DNA from: Candidatus Latescibacterota bacterium
GTDB taxonomy: Bacteria > Latescibacterota > UBA2968 > UBA8231
Length of the DNA: 23,222 nt
Assembly (NCBI GenBank): GCA_022825185.1
Contig: JAJDYK010000126.1
Location: 1-23,222 of the forward strand
Direction of reading: 5' to 3'
The notes beneath the pieces are model-generated. The model did not search any database, had not been told where the DNA came from, and saw only the letters and a program-made list of their open reading frames with translations. This document shows positions 7,344 through 14,606 of the stretch, in pieces (position 1 is the stretch's first letter; the number at the start of each line of letters is the position of its first letter). Both the position numbers and the translations under genes were made by a program.

Positions 7344-8462
7344 TTGAAGATCACAGAAGTCAAAACCGCTGAAGTGCGCGTAAATCGCTACCACTACCAC
7401 TACGTCCGCATCCACACCGACGAGGGCATCTACGGCACTGGCGAGGCCAGCCACGTCGATGGCGGCTGGCGCGGCTCCACCCAGACCATGGCCGCCCAGC
7501 TCATCGGCAAGGACCCGCGCGATGTCGATGCACTTTTTGAAGGCATCCGCCGCAGCTACATCTTTCGCGGCGGCATGTCGGGCCTGGCGATTTCGGCGCT
7601 GACCGGCCTTGAGGTCGCGCTGTGGGATTTGGCTGGCAAGGCTCAAGGCGTTCCCGTTTACCGGCTCTTGGGCGGCAAATTCCGCGACCGGGTGCGTCTC
7701 TACGTCGATAGCGCCCATGAGGACTACAAAGAGCGCGCCGAGGACGCACGCGCAAAAGGCTTCACCGCGATTAAGTTCGATCTCGACGACGCGGGTCACC
7801 CGGAAAAGCTCGATCCTTGGAACTGGTCGGTGGCCCCTGCCGAGCTGGAGGATCTAGTCGATCAAGCGCATCAGATCCGCGAGGCGGTTGGTCCCCATAT
7901 GGACCTGGCCATTGACCTGCACGGGCGCTACGACGCCACCGCTGGGATGAAGTTCGCCCACGCGCTCGAAGGTCTGAATCTGATGTGGCTCGAAGAGCCG
8001 GTGCCGCCCGAGAATATCGACGCCCTCAAGCGCATAACCGACTCGACCCGCACCCCGATCTGCGCCGGTGAAAACGCCTACCTGCGCTACGGCTTCCGCG
8101 ACATGCTCGAACAGCAGGCGGTCGATATCATCATGCCCGACATTTCCAAGTGCGGCGGCCTATCCGAGTGTCGCAAGATCGCCAACATGGCCGAGACCTA
8201 CTACATCCCCTTTGCCCCACACAACAACTCCAGCGCCTTGAGCACCGTGGGAGACGCCCACGTTTGCGCCAGCGTGCCCAATTTTCTCGCCTTGGAATTC
8301 CATCGCTACGACGACCGAACGTGGAACGACGTGGTACTCGCTGACGAGCCGGTGATTCAGGAAGGGCACGTAGTGCTGAGCGAGAAGCCGGGGCTGGGAG
8401 TGGAGTTAAACGAGGAGTTTCTGCAGAGCATGATGGAGGACGGGGAGCCGCTCTGGCAGTAA
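7344..8462 (+). CDS. Enolase-superfamily acid-sugar dehydratase, DgoD-like
   Basis: A 372-residue mandelate racemase/muconate lactonizing enzyme-type protein that probably dehydrates an aldonic acid to a 2-keto-3-deoxy acid. The Mg ligands are Asp191 (IDLHGRYD), Glu217 (WLEEPVPP) and Glu243 (CAGENAY). His193, two residues after the first ligand, and His293 in FAPHNNSS form the acid/base pair described for D-galactonate dehydratase, where the equivalents are His185 and His285; all five positions keep a constant offset of 8. Asp266 completes the Asp-His dyad. The start is a TTG at 7344, chosen because it gives the canonical KITEVKT beginning and has AAAGGG 6-7 nt upstream; the next in-frame ATG would remove 48 residues. 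It lies between the propeller gene and the Rid-family gene. Galactonate is one candidate substrate, but related acids are possible. Confidence 0.88.
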   Translation: MKITEVKTAEVRVNRYHYHYVRIHTDEGIYGTGEASHVDGGWRGSTQTMAAQLIGKDPRDVDALFEGIRRSYIFRGGMSGLAISALTGLEVALWDLAGKAQGVPVYRLLGGKFRDRVRLYVDSAHEDYKERAEDARAKGFTAIKFDLDDAGHPEKLDPWNWSVAPAELEDLVDQAHQIREAVGPHMDLAIDLHGRYDATAGMKFAHALEGLNLMWLEEPVPPENIDALKRITDSTRTPICAGENAYLRYGFRDMLEQQAVDIIMPDISKCGGLSECRKIANMAETYYIPFAPHNNSSALSTVGDAHVCASVPNFLALEFHRYDDRTWNDVVLADEPVIQEGHVVLSEKPGLGVELNEEFLQSMMEDGEPLWQ

Positions 8463-8500
8463 GAATAAAGTTCTGAAACCACTACAATAGGAAACCCACC

Positions 8501-8899
8501 ATGACCCAACGCAAAGCACACAACCCCGCCTGGCCTTGGACCAAGGACTTCCGCATTTCACAGGCCGTGCAGGTCGGCGATACGATCTACGTCTCCGGCC
8601 AAGGGCCGCTCGACTCGGAGGGGAAGCTCGTCGGTGAAGGCGACATGGCCGCTCAGTCGCGCCAAGTCTTTGCCAATATCCGCGCCGTGCTCGCCGAGGC
8701 CGGCGCGACCATGGACGACGTGGTCAAGATTACCTCATTTATCACCGACACGGGTCGCTACGCCGAGTACGCGGCCGCCCGCGCCGAAGCCTTTCCCAAC
8801 CACGCCCCTGCCAGTTCTACCGTGACGGTCGCCGATCTAGTCCTACCGGGAATGCTCGTCGAGGTCGAGGCTATAGCCGTGCTCGGCAGCGGTAGCTAA
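8501..8899 (+). CDS. Rid-family (YjgF/UK114) protein lacking the key arginine
   Basis: A 132-residue protein of the RidA/YjgF/UK114 family, trimeric and cytoplasmic in known members. Family marks are IYVSGQGPLD, the helix QSRQVFANIRAVLAEAG, VVKITSFITD and the C-terminal VEVEAIAVLG. RidA proper hydrolyses enamine/imine intermediates from PLP enzymes using Arg105 in the motif PARS. Here the motif reads PASS, with Ser105 in the arginine position, so RidA-type deaminase activity is doubtful; the protein may belong to one of the Rid subfamilies without that arginine. It is the last gene of the operon with the DgoD-like dehydratase, 38 bp downstream, which suggests that it handles a product of that pathway. 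Its stop codon directly abuts the stop of the convergent dehydratase gene with no gap. Confidence 0.88.
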   Translation: MTQRKAHNPAWPWTKDFRISQAVQVGDTIYVSGQGPLDSEGKLVGEGDMAAQSRQVFANIRAVLAEAGATMDDVVKITSFITDTGRYAEYAAARAEAFPNHAPASSTVTVADLVLPGMLVEVEAIAVLGSGS

Positions 8900-10624
8900 C
8901 TACCTCGGCTCCCGATAGACATCCGACCCGGACCCGCCGACCAAGATATCCAAGTCAACGCCCTTGTCGGCTTGGAGCACATGCTTGACATACAGGCCGG
9001 CATATCCCCGTGTGACAACCGGCGCGGGCGGCGTCCACGTTTGCCGCCTGCTTTGCAACTCCTCGTCAGGCACGGCCATGTTCAACGACCGCTTTTCCAC
9101 GTCTAGCTCGATCAGATCGCCGTCCTGCACCAAGGCCAGCGGGCCGCCCACCGCGGCTTCGGGTGCGACGTGCAGAATCACCGTGCCGTAGGCCGTGCCG
9201 CTCATCCGCCCGTCCGAGATGCAAACCATGTCGCGCACGCCCTGCTGCAACAGCTTCTTGGGCAATCCAAACTTCCCGGCTTCGGGCATACCGGGGAAAC
9301 CTTTGGGGCCGATGCCTTTCAAGACCAGCACGCAGTCTTTGTCCACGTCGAGATTGGGATCGTCAATCCGCGCCCTATAGTCTTCTATACTTTCGAACAC
9401 CACGGCTCGTCCGCAGTGCTGCATCAGCTCGGGCGAAGCGGCTGACGGCTTGATAATCGCCCCATCCGGGCAGAGGTTGCCCCGGAGCACGGCGATTCCA
9501 GCTTCCTCCCTGAGCGGCTTGTCGATCGCGGCGATGACCTCCCGGTTGTAGCATTGGGCTCCCGAGGTGTTTTCTCCGAGCGTCTTGCCCGTCACCGTCA
9601 AGGTATCCATGTGCAGATGTTCCTTCATCTCCTGGATCACGGCGGGTAGGCCACCAGCGTAGAAGAAATCCTCCATCAGATATTCGCCCGAGGGCATTAG
9701 GTTGACCAAGTGCGGCATGCGACTGCCCAAGCGGTCGAAGTCGTCCAGTTCCAACTCGACGCCGAGCCGCCCGGCGATGGCCAACAGATGCACCACGAAG
9801 TTGGTCGAGCCGCCCAGTGCTGCGTTGACCTTGATGGCGTTTTCTACGGCTGGCCGCGTCAAAATGCGCGACATGCGCAAGTCTTCTCTCACCATCTCGA
9901 CGATGCGATTGCCCGCCAGATGCCCCAAGCGCTTGCGACGCGCGTCCGGCCCAGGGATTGCCGCGCCGCTCGGCAACGTCAGCCCGACAGTCTCGACCAT
10001 GCAGGCCATCGTCGAGGCCGTGCCCATGGTCATACAGTGGCCGTCCGAGCGCGAAATCCCGGCCTCGGCCTCCAGGTAATCCAAGCGCGAGATGCTCCCG
10101 GCCCGCAGCTCGGTCGTAAAGCGATAGACATCCGTGCCGGAGCCGATATTCTCGTTGCGAAACTTGCCGTTGAGCATCGGCCCACCCGTCACCGCAATGG
10201 TCGGCAAGTCCACGCTCGCCGCCCCCATCAAGCAAGCTGGCGTCGTTTTGTCGCAGCCAGCCAGCAACACCACCCCGTCGAGCGGATTGGCGCGGATGCT
10301 TTCCTCCACGTCCATGCTCGCCAAGTTGCGGTAGAGCATGGTAGTTGGCTTCATCAGCGTCTCGCCGAGCGAAGTAACCGGAAATTCGAGCGGAAAGCCC
10401 CCGGCCTCGTACACCCCGCGCTTGACCTGCTCGGCCAAGATCCGCAGATGGGCGTTGCAAGGATTCAAGTCCGACCACGTGTTGCAGATCCCGATCACGG
10501 GTCGGCCGTCGAACATCTGCTCGGGATGGCCTTGGTTTTTGGTCCAGCCTCGGGACACAAACCCCTGATGCCACTCGTCGCCAAACCACCCCGCACTGCG
10601 CAACGTTTTTTTATTTCCGCTCAT
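8900..10624 (-). CDS. IlvD/Edd-family sugar-acid dehydratase (arabonate/xylonate type)
   Basis: A 574-residue iron-sulfur dehydratase of the IlvD/Edd family. The three cysteines known to hold the [2Fe-2S] cluster in arabonate dehydratase are present as Cys56 (NPCNAH), Cys124 (GCDKTTPAC) and Cys197 (SDGHC). The N-terminus LRSAGWFG and the segment GWTKNQGHP are typical of the sugar-acid branch (L-arabonate, D-xylonate, galactonate) rather than of IlvD of valine synthesis, which lacks them. It would make a 2-keto-3-deoxy acid for one of the aldolases. The ATG at 10624 gives the family N-terminus; an upstream in-frame ATG at 10702 would run back through a hairpin. Its Shine-Dalgarno site is weak. 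An operator-like inverted repeat and a strong hairpin lie just upstream, so it may be transcribed apart from the genes behind it. Confidence 0.9.
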   Translation of the reverse strand: MSGNKKTLRSAGWFGDEWHQGFVSRGWTKNQGHPEQMFDGRPVIGICNTWSDLNPCNAHLRILAEQVKRGVYEAGGFPLEFPVTSLGETLMKPTTMLYRNLASMDVEESIRANPLDGVVLLAGCDKTTPACLMGAASVDLPTIAVTGGPMLNGKFRNENIGSGTDVYRFTTELRAGSISRLDYLEAEAGISRSDGHCMTMGTASTMACMVETVGLTLPSGAAIPGPDARRKRLGHLAGNRIVEMVREDLRMSRILTRPAVENAIKVNAALGGSTNFVVHLLAIAGRLGVELELDDFDRLGSRMPHLVNLMPSGEYLMEDFFYAGGLPAVIQEMKEHLHMDTLTVTGKTLGENTSGAQCYNREVIAAIDKPLREEAGIAVLRGNLCPDGAIIKPSAASPELMQHCGRAVVFESIEDYRARIDDPNLDVDKDCVLVLKGIGPKGFPGMPEAGKFGLPKKLLQQGVRDMVCISDGRMSGTAYGTVILHVAPEAAVGGPLALVQDGDLIELDVEKRSLNMAVPDEELQSRRQTWTPPAPVVTRGYAGLYVKHVLQADKGVDLDILVGGSGSDVYREPR

Positions 10625-10630
10625 GGAACT

Positions 10631-10661
10631 ATTCCAATGTACATTTGCATATCCTTGGAAT
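10631..10661. promoter_or_regulatory. Operator-like inverted repeat before the dehydratase gene
   Basis: ATTCCAA (10631-10637) and TTGGAAT (10655-10661) are perfect 7-bp inverted arms with centres 24 bp apart. The left arm overlaps a perfect 10-bp palindrome, AATGTACATT (10636-10645). The element begins 7 bp upstream of the minus-strand ATG at 10624, over the place of the ribosome binding site. Two-fold symmetry at this position is what a dimeric repressor site would look like. No regulator gene is nearby, so this rests on pattern alone. Confidence 0.4.
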
Positions 10662-10676
10662 CTGTCTCGCAAAATT

Positions 10677-10710
10677 GACAAGGGGCGAACGCAACCGTTC
10701 ACCCCTCGTC
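10677..10710 (-). terminator. Strong hairpin, possible terminator or attenuator
   Basis: Read on the minus strand, GGGGTGAACG, the loop GTTG and CGTTCGCCCC form a 10-bp stem with one G-U pair (arms 10696-10705 and 10682-10691). The stem can be extended to 15 bp across one mismatch. The hairpin lies in the 110-bp gap after the aldolase gene stop and before the IlvD/Edd-like gene. The bases that follow (TTGTCAATTTTG) are T-rich but not a continuous T-run, so termination may be partial. It could separate the two transcription units or stabilise the 3' end of the upstream message. Confidence 0.5.
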
Positions 10711-10734
10711 AGCAGATTGGATTGGATGGCTGCG

Positions 10735-11616
10735 CTACACCGGCATCTCTCGCCGTGTGTGCGCTCGCCCCACTCGGGCTGTTTCCTCATTTCCCCCAGA
10801 GAACACTCGCGCCCCAGCGTCAATTTTTGCTGTGACCGTTTCGGGTGCGGACCCGTCCAAGAAGGCCACGCCGTTTTGCTGGCACGCCGCTTTGACCCGC
10901 TCGTGCGTCTCCTGCATCTCTTCGGGCCACGGCTGCGGCATCGTCCGATACCCCAGCGAAATGCTCAAGTCGCCCGGGCCCATTTCGGCAAAGCCGATCC
11001 CCGGAACGGACAGGATTTCCTCGATGTGGGGCAGGGCGGCCACCGACTCGATCTTCAGCCCTAACAGCAACTCGCCCTCCGGGTTGAGAGGCCAGGGATC
11101 GGCCTTGGCCAGATACTCGTCGCGGCTCGCGCCCCAAACACCCGCACACACGCCCTCTGAGCCGACGCCACGCGTGCCCCGGCCTAAATCGGCACCAACG
11201 CCGATGGTGTTGATCGGATAGCGGCACGACTCGACAAAGGCTCGGACGGCCCCGGCCGATTCGGCTTGGCAAAGCAAAATCCCGTGCGCGCCTCGGCCCA
11301 AGATTTGCCGAAATTGCCAAGCGTTGTAGCGCACGATTTCCTCGGACCGGCCCTCGACCGGAGCCTCGACGATGATCGCCGGAGTTCTGTGCCCGCTGCG
11401 GGTCGGCCCACCGGCGATCAAGCCGCGTAAGTATTCGTCCAGTCCGGCCATGTCGAACGAACCGTGTTCCATGCCGACGTTGATGTAGTCGGCCCAAGTT
11501 GCGGCGTCCTCTTTGCCCTGCTCGTAGGTCAGCACATGTCCGGCGTGGGCACCTGTGTAGTAGATAGGCTGATCCTCGGCGAGGAGTTCAACGGCGCGGT
11601 TGATTTTTTCACTCAT
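10735..11616 (-). CDS. HpcH/HpaI-family aldolase
   Basis: A 293-residue metal-dependent aldolase, somewhat longer than the usual 250-260 residues. His51 in MEHG is the presumed base; Glu190 in LKIES and Asp216 in GPGDLSISLGY are the metal ligands, in the normal spacing. GAHGILLCQAE replaces the usual GARGIMVP stretch. The extra length lies in the region GVGSEGVCAGVWGASRDEYLAKADPW, which matches aldolases with an enlarged substrate loop, and in a C-terminal tail. The ATG at 11616 has AAGGAG 7 nt upstream. It lies 25 bp downstream of a PhyH gene in the long minus-strand operon with the UxuA-like enzyme. It is the natural candidate to cleave whatever keto acid that operon makes. Confidence 0.88.
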   Translation of the reverse strand: MSEKINRAVELLAEDQPIYYTGAHAGHVLTYEQGKEDAATWADYINVGMEHGSFDMAGLDEYLRGLIAGGPTRSGHRTPAIIVEAPVEGRSEEIVRYNAWQFRQILGRGAHGILLCQAESAGAVRAFVESCRYPINTIGVGADLGRGTRGVGSEGVCAGVWGASRDEYLAKADPWPLNPEGELLLGLKIESVAALPHIEEILSVPGIGFAEMGPGDLSISLGYRTMPQPWPEEMQETHERVKAACQQNGVAFLDGSAPETVTAKIDAGARVFSGGNEETARVGRAHTRREMPV

Positions 11617-11641
11617 TGAGTCTCTCCTTAAAAGGTCTGTT

Positions 11642-12502
11642 TTAATTCCACGAATCCACTCCCAAAAGTTTCCGCCCCAGAGCGGTCAACTCGGCTGGCT
11701 GCTGATGCTGGTGTTCCCAATCTCGCGCATCGCCGGGCCAGCGCGGCGTTGGTCGCCGCTCCTGCCAAGCCGTGATCCGCTCCTGGCGCGCGGCCTCTCC
11801 GTTCGCGGGTGCCGGCGACATGGTGATATACTGCGCCAAGCGCGGCCGAGCGGCCCGATTGTGGCCGTTGCCGTGGGCCAACAACCGATGCCAGATCAGC
11901 AAGTCCCCGGCTTGGCCCGCAATCGACTTGACCGTCAGCCCTGCCAGATCGGGTTTGCGCGTATTGCGATCCGCCGGCTGGGTCTTGACCCATTCGTCGA
12001 ATATCCGGTGAAAGCCGGGTACGCACTGAAAGCCGCCTTGGTCCTCCGCCGTATCCGTCAAATACAACACCCCTTGCACCCCAAAGGCCACCGGCTGCTG
12101 TGTCGTATCGACATCCCAGTGAATCATCCCCTTGTTGCACCACTCGGGCTGATCCTCGCGCGCCGGCGGTTTCATATTGGCCCGGTCCAGCGAGACCCAC
12201 AGCTTCTCGTCGCCCCAGATCTCGGCAAAAGCCTGATGCACCTTGGGGTACTGCCGATTGTCCCACAGGGCTTGGTGCTGGTAGATTTCGACCATGCCCG
12301 CCGCTGAGATCGGCGAGCACAGATTGTCGCGGGTATAGGGCTGGTACTTGTACCAATCTTCTTCGCATTCTGGGTCCATCTCCAGAAATTCCCAGATCGC
12401 CGCCACCATCGCGTCTAAGTTTTCTTGGGGCACGGCGTTGCGAACGATCACATAGCCGTTCTCTTCCCAGAAAGCTCGATCTTCTTTGCTCAATACTGGC
12501 AT
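11642..12502 (-). CDS. PhyH-family Fe(II)/2-oxoglutarate oxygenase (copy 2)
   Basis: A 286-residue PhyH-like oxygenase. It opens with the typical N-terminal helix-strand (DRAFWEENGYVIVRNAVP). The iron ligands are His128 and Asp130 in IHWDVD and His210 in LLAHGNGHN, and Arg221 is the probable 2-oxoglutarate anchor. GGFQCVPGFHR is the conserved strand before the distal histidine. The C-terminal part is rich in Arg, Trp and Gln (about residues 240-270) and is not conserved in other copies here. The ATG at 12502 has AAGGAG 6 nt upstream. It sits 20 bp after the UxuA-like gene and 25 bp before the aldolase gene, so the three are almost certainly co-transcribed. The substrate may be a methylated or otherwise modified sugar acid, but that is guesswork from context. 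Confidence 0.9.
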   Translation of the reverse strand: MPVLSKEDRAFWEENGYVIVRNAVPQENLDAMVAAIWEFLEMDPECEEDWYKYQPYTRDNLCSPISAAGMVEIYQHQALWDNRQYPKVHQAFAEIWGDEKLWVSLDRANMKPPAREDQPEWCNKGMIHWDVDTTQQPVAFGVQGVLYLTDTAEDQGGFQCVPGFHRIFDEWVKTQPADRNTRKPDLAGLTVKSIAGQAGDLLIWHRLLAHGNGHNRAARPRLAQYITMSPAPANGEAARQERITAWQERRPTPRWPGDARDWEHQHQQPAELTALGRKLLGVDSWN

Positions 12503-12522
12503 GGTCTCTCCTTCAAGTCGGT

Positions 12523-13536
12523 TTACCCGTACACCGTCTGTATCAACGCCCGAATATACCCAATCGCATACGCCTTCCCATGCAACGGCCCGTACCCATG
12601 GGGAAAAGACGGCGTATGATCCATCATATACGGCCCATTAAAACCATTATCCCGATACACCTCCATCGCTCGCCGCATATCCACTTCTCCCTCGTCCAAG
12701 AACACCTCGGTAAATCGCGGCAACTGCCCGCGCACATTGCGGAAATGCACCCACGCGATCTTGTCCTTTGCAGCCATCTCGGCGATTGCGTCATAGATCT
12801 TTTCCGGCCCTAGCAACTCGGTCATGCACCCTTGGCAAAAGAGCATACAATTGCTATCGCTCGGCGCGATCTCAAAGAATATCTTGCGGAACTGTTCCAA
12901 GGTCGAACAAATTTGCGCCACGCCCGCTAGCGGCTCGGGAATCGGCGGGTCGTCCGGGTGCAGGGCCATCCGCACCCCCGCCTTTTCGGCTGCGGGGGTC
13001 GCCGCTGCTAAAAATCGCTCCATCCGCGCCCACATCTGCGCCTCATCTACCGGGGGCTCGTGCGGTTCGGGCCGGTTTTGGGCAAAAACTGCGTAGTCGA
13101 ACGTACTGTATCGCACGCCGCCCCTACCCGTATCCGCAGGAGTGCGAAAGTTGCCCATGGGTTTGAAGTTCCAGCCCACGCAGGGAATGCCGGCTTGGCC
13201 CACGCTCTCCAGCATCTTGCACCAGAGGCCGATCTTCTCGTCCATGTCCTCCTCGGCCAAGGTGATCTCCTCCCAAGCGGGCATGAAGATATTGTTCAGC
13301 TTCATGCCGTGCGACTCGACCTTTTCCCGCGCCTGCGCCAACGCGTCGGTGCAGTCCTTGCCAGCCTTTAAATCCTGTGCCAGCGACGTATTTGCCGAGC
13401 CGGTGCCTCCCCGACGACCGGCTACGGGCACTCCCCCGCGCAGCTCCAGATGGATCGAGTCCACTCCAATCGCGCGAAAGAAGCTCAGATGCTCGTCGTC
13501 GAGTTCGCCGATGGAAATTTGGTCTTGGATATACAT
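12523..13536 (-). CDS. uxuA: Mannonate dehydratase-like protein (UxuA family)
   Basis: A 337-residue TIM-barrel enzyme of the UxuA family, which dehydrates D-mannonate to 2-keto-3-deoxy-D-gluconate in glucuronate catabolism. The metal ligands of known UxuA proteins can be matched: His193 in ALHPDDPP, Cys234 in LFCQGC, His264 in WVHFRNV and Asp306 in MMDHTPS. EVFLDEGEVDM and the central GWNFKPMGNFRT fit the family as well. It is a little shorter than the usual 350-390 residues. The ATG at 13536 has AAAGGA 6-7 nt upstream. It is flanked by PhyH genes on both sides and followed by an aldolase gene, unlike the classic uxuAB or kdgK arrangement, so the substrate may be a relative of mannonate. The gene symbol denotes family only. 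Confidence 0.85.
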   Translation of the reverse strand: MYIQDQISIGELDDEHLSFFRAIGVDSIHLELRGGVPVAGRRGGTGSANTSLAQDLKAGKDCTDALAQAREKVESHGMKLNNIFMPAWEEITLAEEDMDEKIGLWCKMLESVGQAGIPCVGWNFKPMGNFRTPADTGRGGVRYSTFDYAVFAQNRPEPHEPPVDEAQMWARMERFLAAATPAAEKAGVRMALHPDDPPIPEPLAGVAQICSTLEQFRKIFFEIAPSDSNCMLFCQGCMTELLGPEKIYDAIAEMAAKDKIAWVHFRNVRGQLPRFTEVFLDEGEVDMRRAMEVYRDNGFNGPYMMDHTPSFPHGYGPLHGKAYAIGYIRALIQTVYG

Positions 13537-13596
13537 CCGTCGCTTTCCTTTTAAATCGCAACCCTTTGCGTCAACACCTCGCCCAGCGCGAGTTCA

Positions 13597-14505
13597 TCAT
13601 CCGGCGACCGGCCGATCGCGCAGGTTCTGGCCGCCGTAGCGGAAGCCCGGCACGTTGTCGGCGCAGTACGTGCCGCGAAACAGGGTCTGCCGCATCGGCG
13701 GCATCGGCTCAACGAGTTCAGCCGGCGGCGACCACGAACTCCAGCGCGAGCCAACGCTGTTGTAGAGATTGAAGATGCCCACCCGCTCGTTGTCGGTATT
13801 GGTCCACGGCGAGGTACTGTGCGCCAACGCCTCGGTGAAAAACAACACCGACCCAGCCGGGCACTCGTACGTTTCCCACACCGCCGAATGCGGGTCCTGA
13901 ATGGTGGCGGGCGAGGGGTATGCAGCCTTGTGGCTTCCCGTAGCTAGGAGCGTGCCGCCCTGCCGCATTTTGACCGGTGCCAGCTCCCACACCACCCGCG
14001 TCAATCCGCTGAAGGACTTGCCAGGAATGCTCTGATAGTGGTGCGAATCTACGGCAAAGCGAAAGAAGCCGCTGCCGTTGTGCGGGTTGAAAACGCCCTC
14101 CCGCTCGGGGGTCGCCGCTGGGTTGCGCAAGCCGCTGCCCTCCATTCGAAACCCGTAGCACTCGGCGCTCGACAGCCCTGGGAACGCCAGAAACTCGTTG
14201 AGGAAACCCACTACCACCGGATGATCGGTCAGCTTCTCCAGCGGCCCGGCGACAAAAGAACGCTCGTGTTCCGACAGCGACTCTGGGTGGCGCTGCACGC
14301 GCAAGGCGTACTCGCGCATGGCCGCAATCTCGTCGTCGGCCAATACCCCCGGCACCAAGAGCCATCCGCGCACATCGAAGAGGTATTTCTGCTCGTCGGT
14401 TAGCTCGACGACCGGCTCGCCATCGGCATTTTTTTGCGGCAGATCGCCTTCCTCCAACAGCAACGGCTGCCCCAGATTCTTATCCACTACGTATGCTTCG
14501 CTCAT
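13597..14505 (-). CDS. PhyH-family protein with H-x-G motif (copy 3)
   Basis: A 302-residue member of the PhyH group. The N-terminus carries an extension (MSEAYVVDKNLGQPLLLEE) before the usual LTDEQKYLFDVRGWLLVPGVL. GGTLLATGSHKAAYPSP and EALAHSTSPWTN, with distal His229 and Arg241, are clear family marks. The proximal motif is His142-Asn-Gly144 (FNPHNGSG) instead of His-x-Asp. Loss of the carboxylate ligand is the change that defines Fe/2OG halogenases such as SyrB2 and WelO5, but it also occurs in uncharacterised PhyH subgroups, and Asp153 downstream might serve. The start at 14505 is preferred to an in-frame ATG at 14514 because AAAAGGGG lies 9 nt upstream of it and would touch the other. 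Neighbours are the UxuA-like gene and another PhyH. Confidence 0.85.
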   Translation of the reverse strand: MSEAYVVDKNLGQPLLLEEGDLPQKNADGEPVVELTDEQKYLFDVRGWLLVPGVLADDEIAAMREYALRVQRHPESLSEHERSFVAGPLEKLTDHPVVVGFLNEFLAFPGLSSAECYGFRMEGSGLRNPAATPEREGVFNPHNGSGFFRFAVDSHHYQSIPGKSFSGLTRVVWELAPVKMRQGGTLLATGSHKAAYPSPATIQDPHSAVWETYECPAGSVLFFTEALAHSTSPWTNTDNERVGIFNLYNSVGSRWSSWSPPAELVEPMPPMRQTLFRGTYCADNVPGFRYGGQNLRDRPVAG

Positions 14506-14514
14506 CTGCTGCAT

Positions 14515-14522
14515 CCCCTTTT
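14515..14522 (-). promoter_or_regulatory. Ribosome binding site deciding the PhyH copy 3 start
   Basis: On the minus strand AAAAGGGG lies 9 nt before the ATG at 14505 and directly against the alternative ATG at 14514. The spacing supports the shorter protein beginning MSEAYVVDK. Confidence 0.5.
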
Positions 14523-14559
14523 GGTTTTATAGCAATCCTGAAAGACTTAAACGCTTCAA

Positions 14560-14597
14560 GCTGCGGATCGTCTGCGCCTATCTGCGTCCATCTGCGG
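14560..14597. repeat. Four phased TCTGCG-type repeats between two PhyH genes
   Basis: Four copies of a CTGCG core start at 14561, 14572, 14582 and 14592, giving spacings of 11, 10 and 10 bp (units such as TCTGCGCCTA, TCTGCGTCCA, TCTGCGGATT). They lie in the 101-bp gap between the minus-strand PhyH genes at 14607 and 14505. From memory, degenerate runs of ATCTGCGTCCATCTGCGG occur as dispersed intergenic repeats in several bacterial phyla. One helical turn per unit would also suit a protein-binding site. No hairpin or ORF is evident. Confidence 0.5.
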
Positions 14598-14606
14598 ATT
14601 ATCTTG

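Noticed and set aside
9375..10589. Open frame of 404 codons inside the IlvD/Edd-like gene, other frame
   Set aside because: The true frame has three matched cluster cysteines and full-length family similarity; this one is Arg/Gly-rich noise.
8900..10624. Assignment as IlvD, dihydroxyacid dehydratase of branched-chain amino acid synthesis
   Set aside because: The N-terminal LRSAGWFG and the cysteine pattern fit the sugar-acid branch, and the neighbours are sugar-acid genes.
9710..10678. Open frame of 322 codons on the plus strand across the IlvD/Edd-like gene
   Set aside because: It is antisense to the dehydratase, has no recognisable motif, and crosses the operator and hairpin region.
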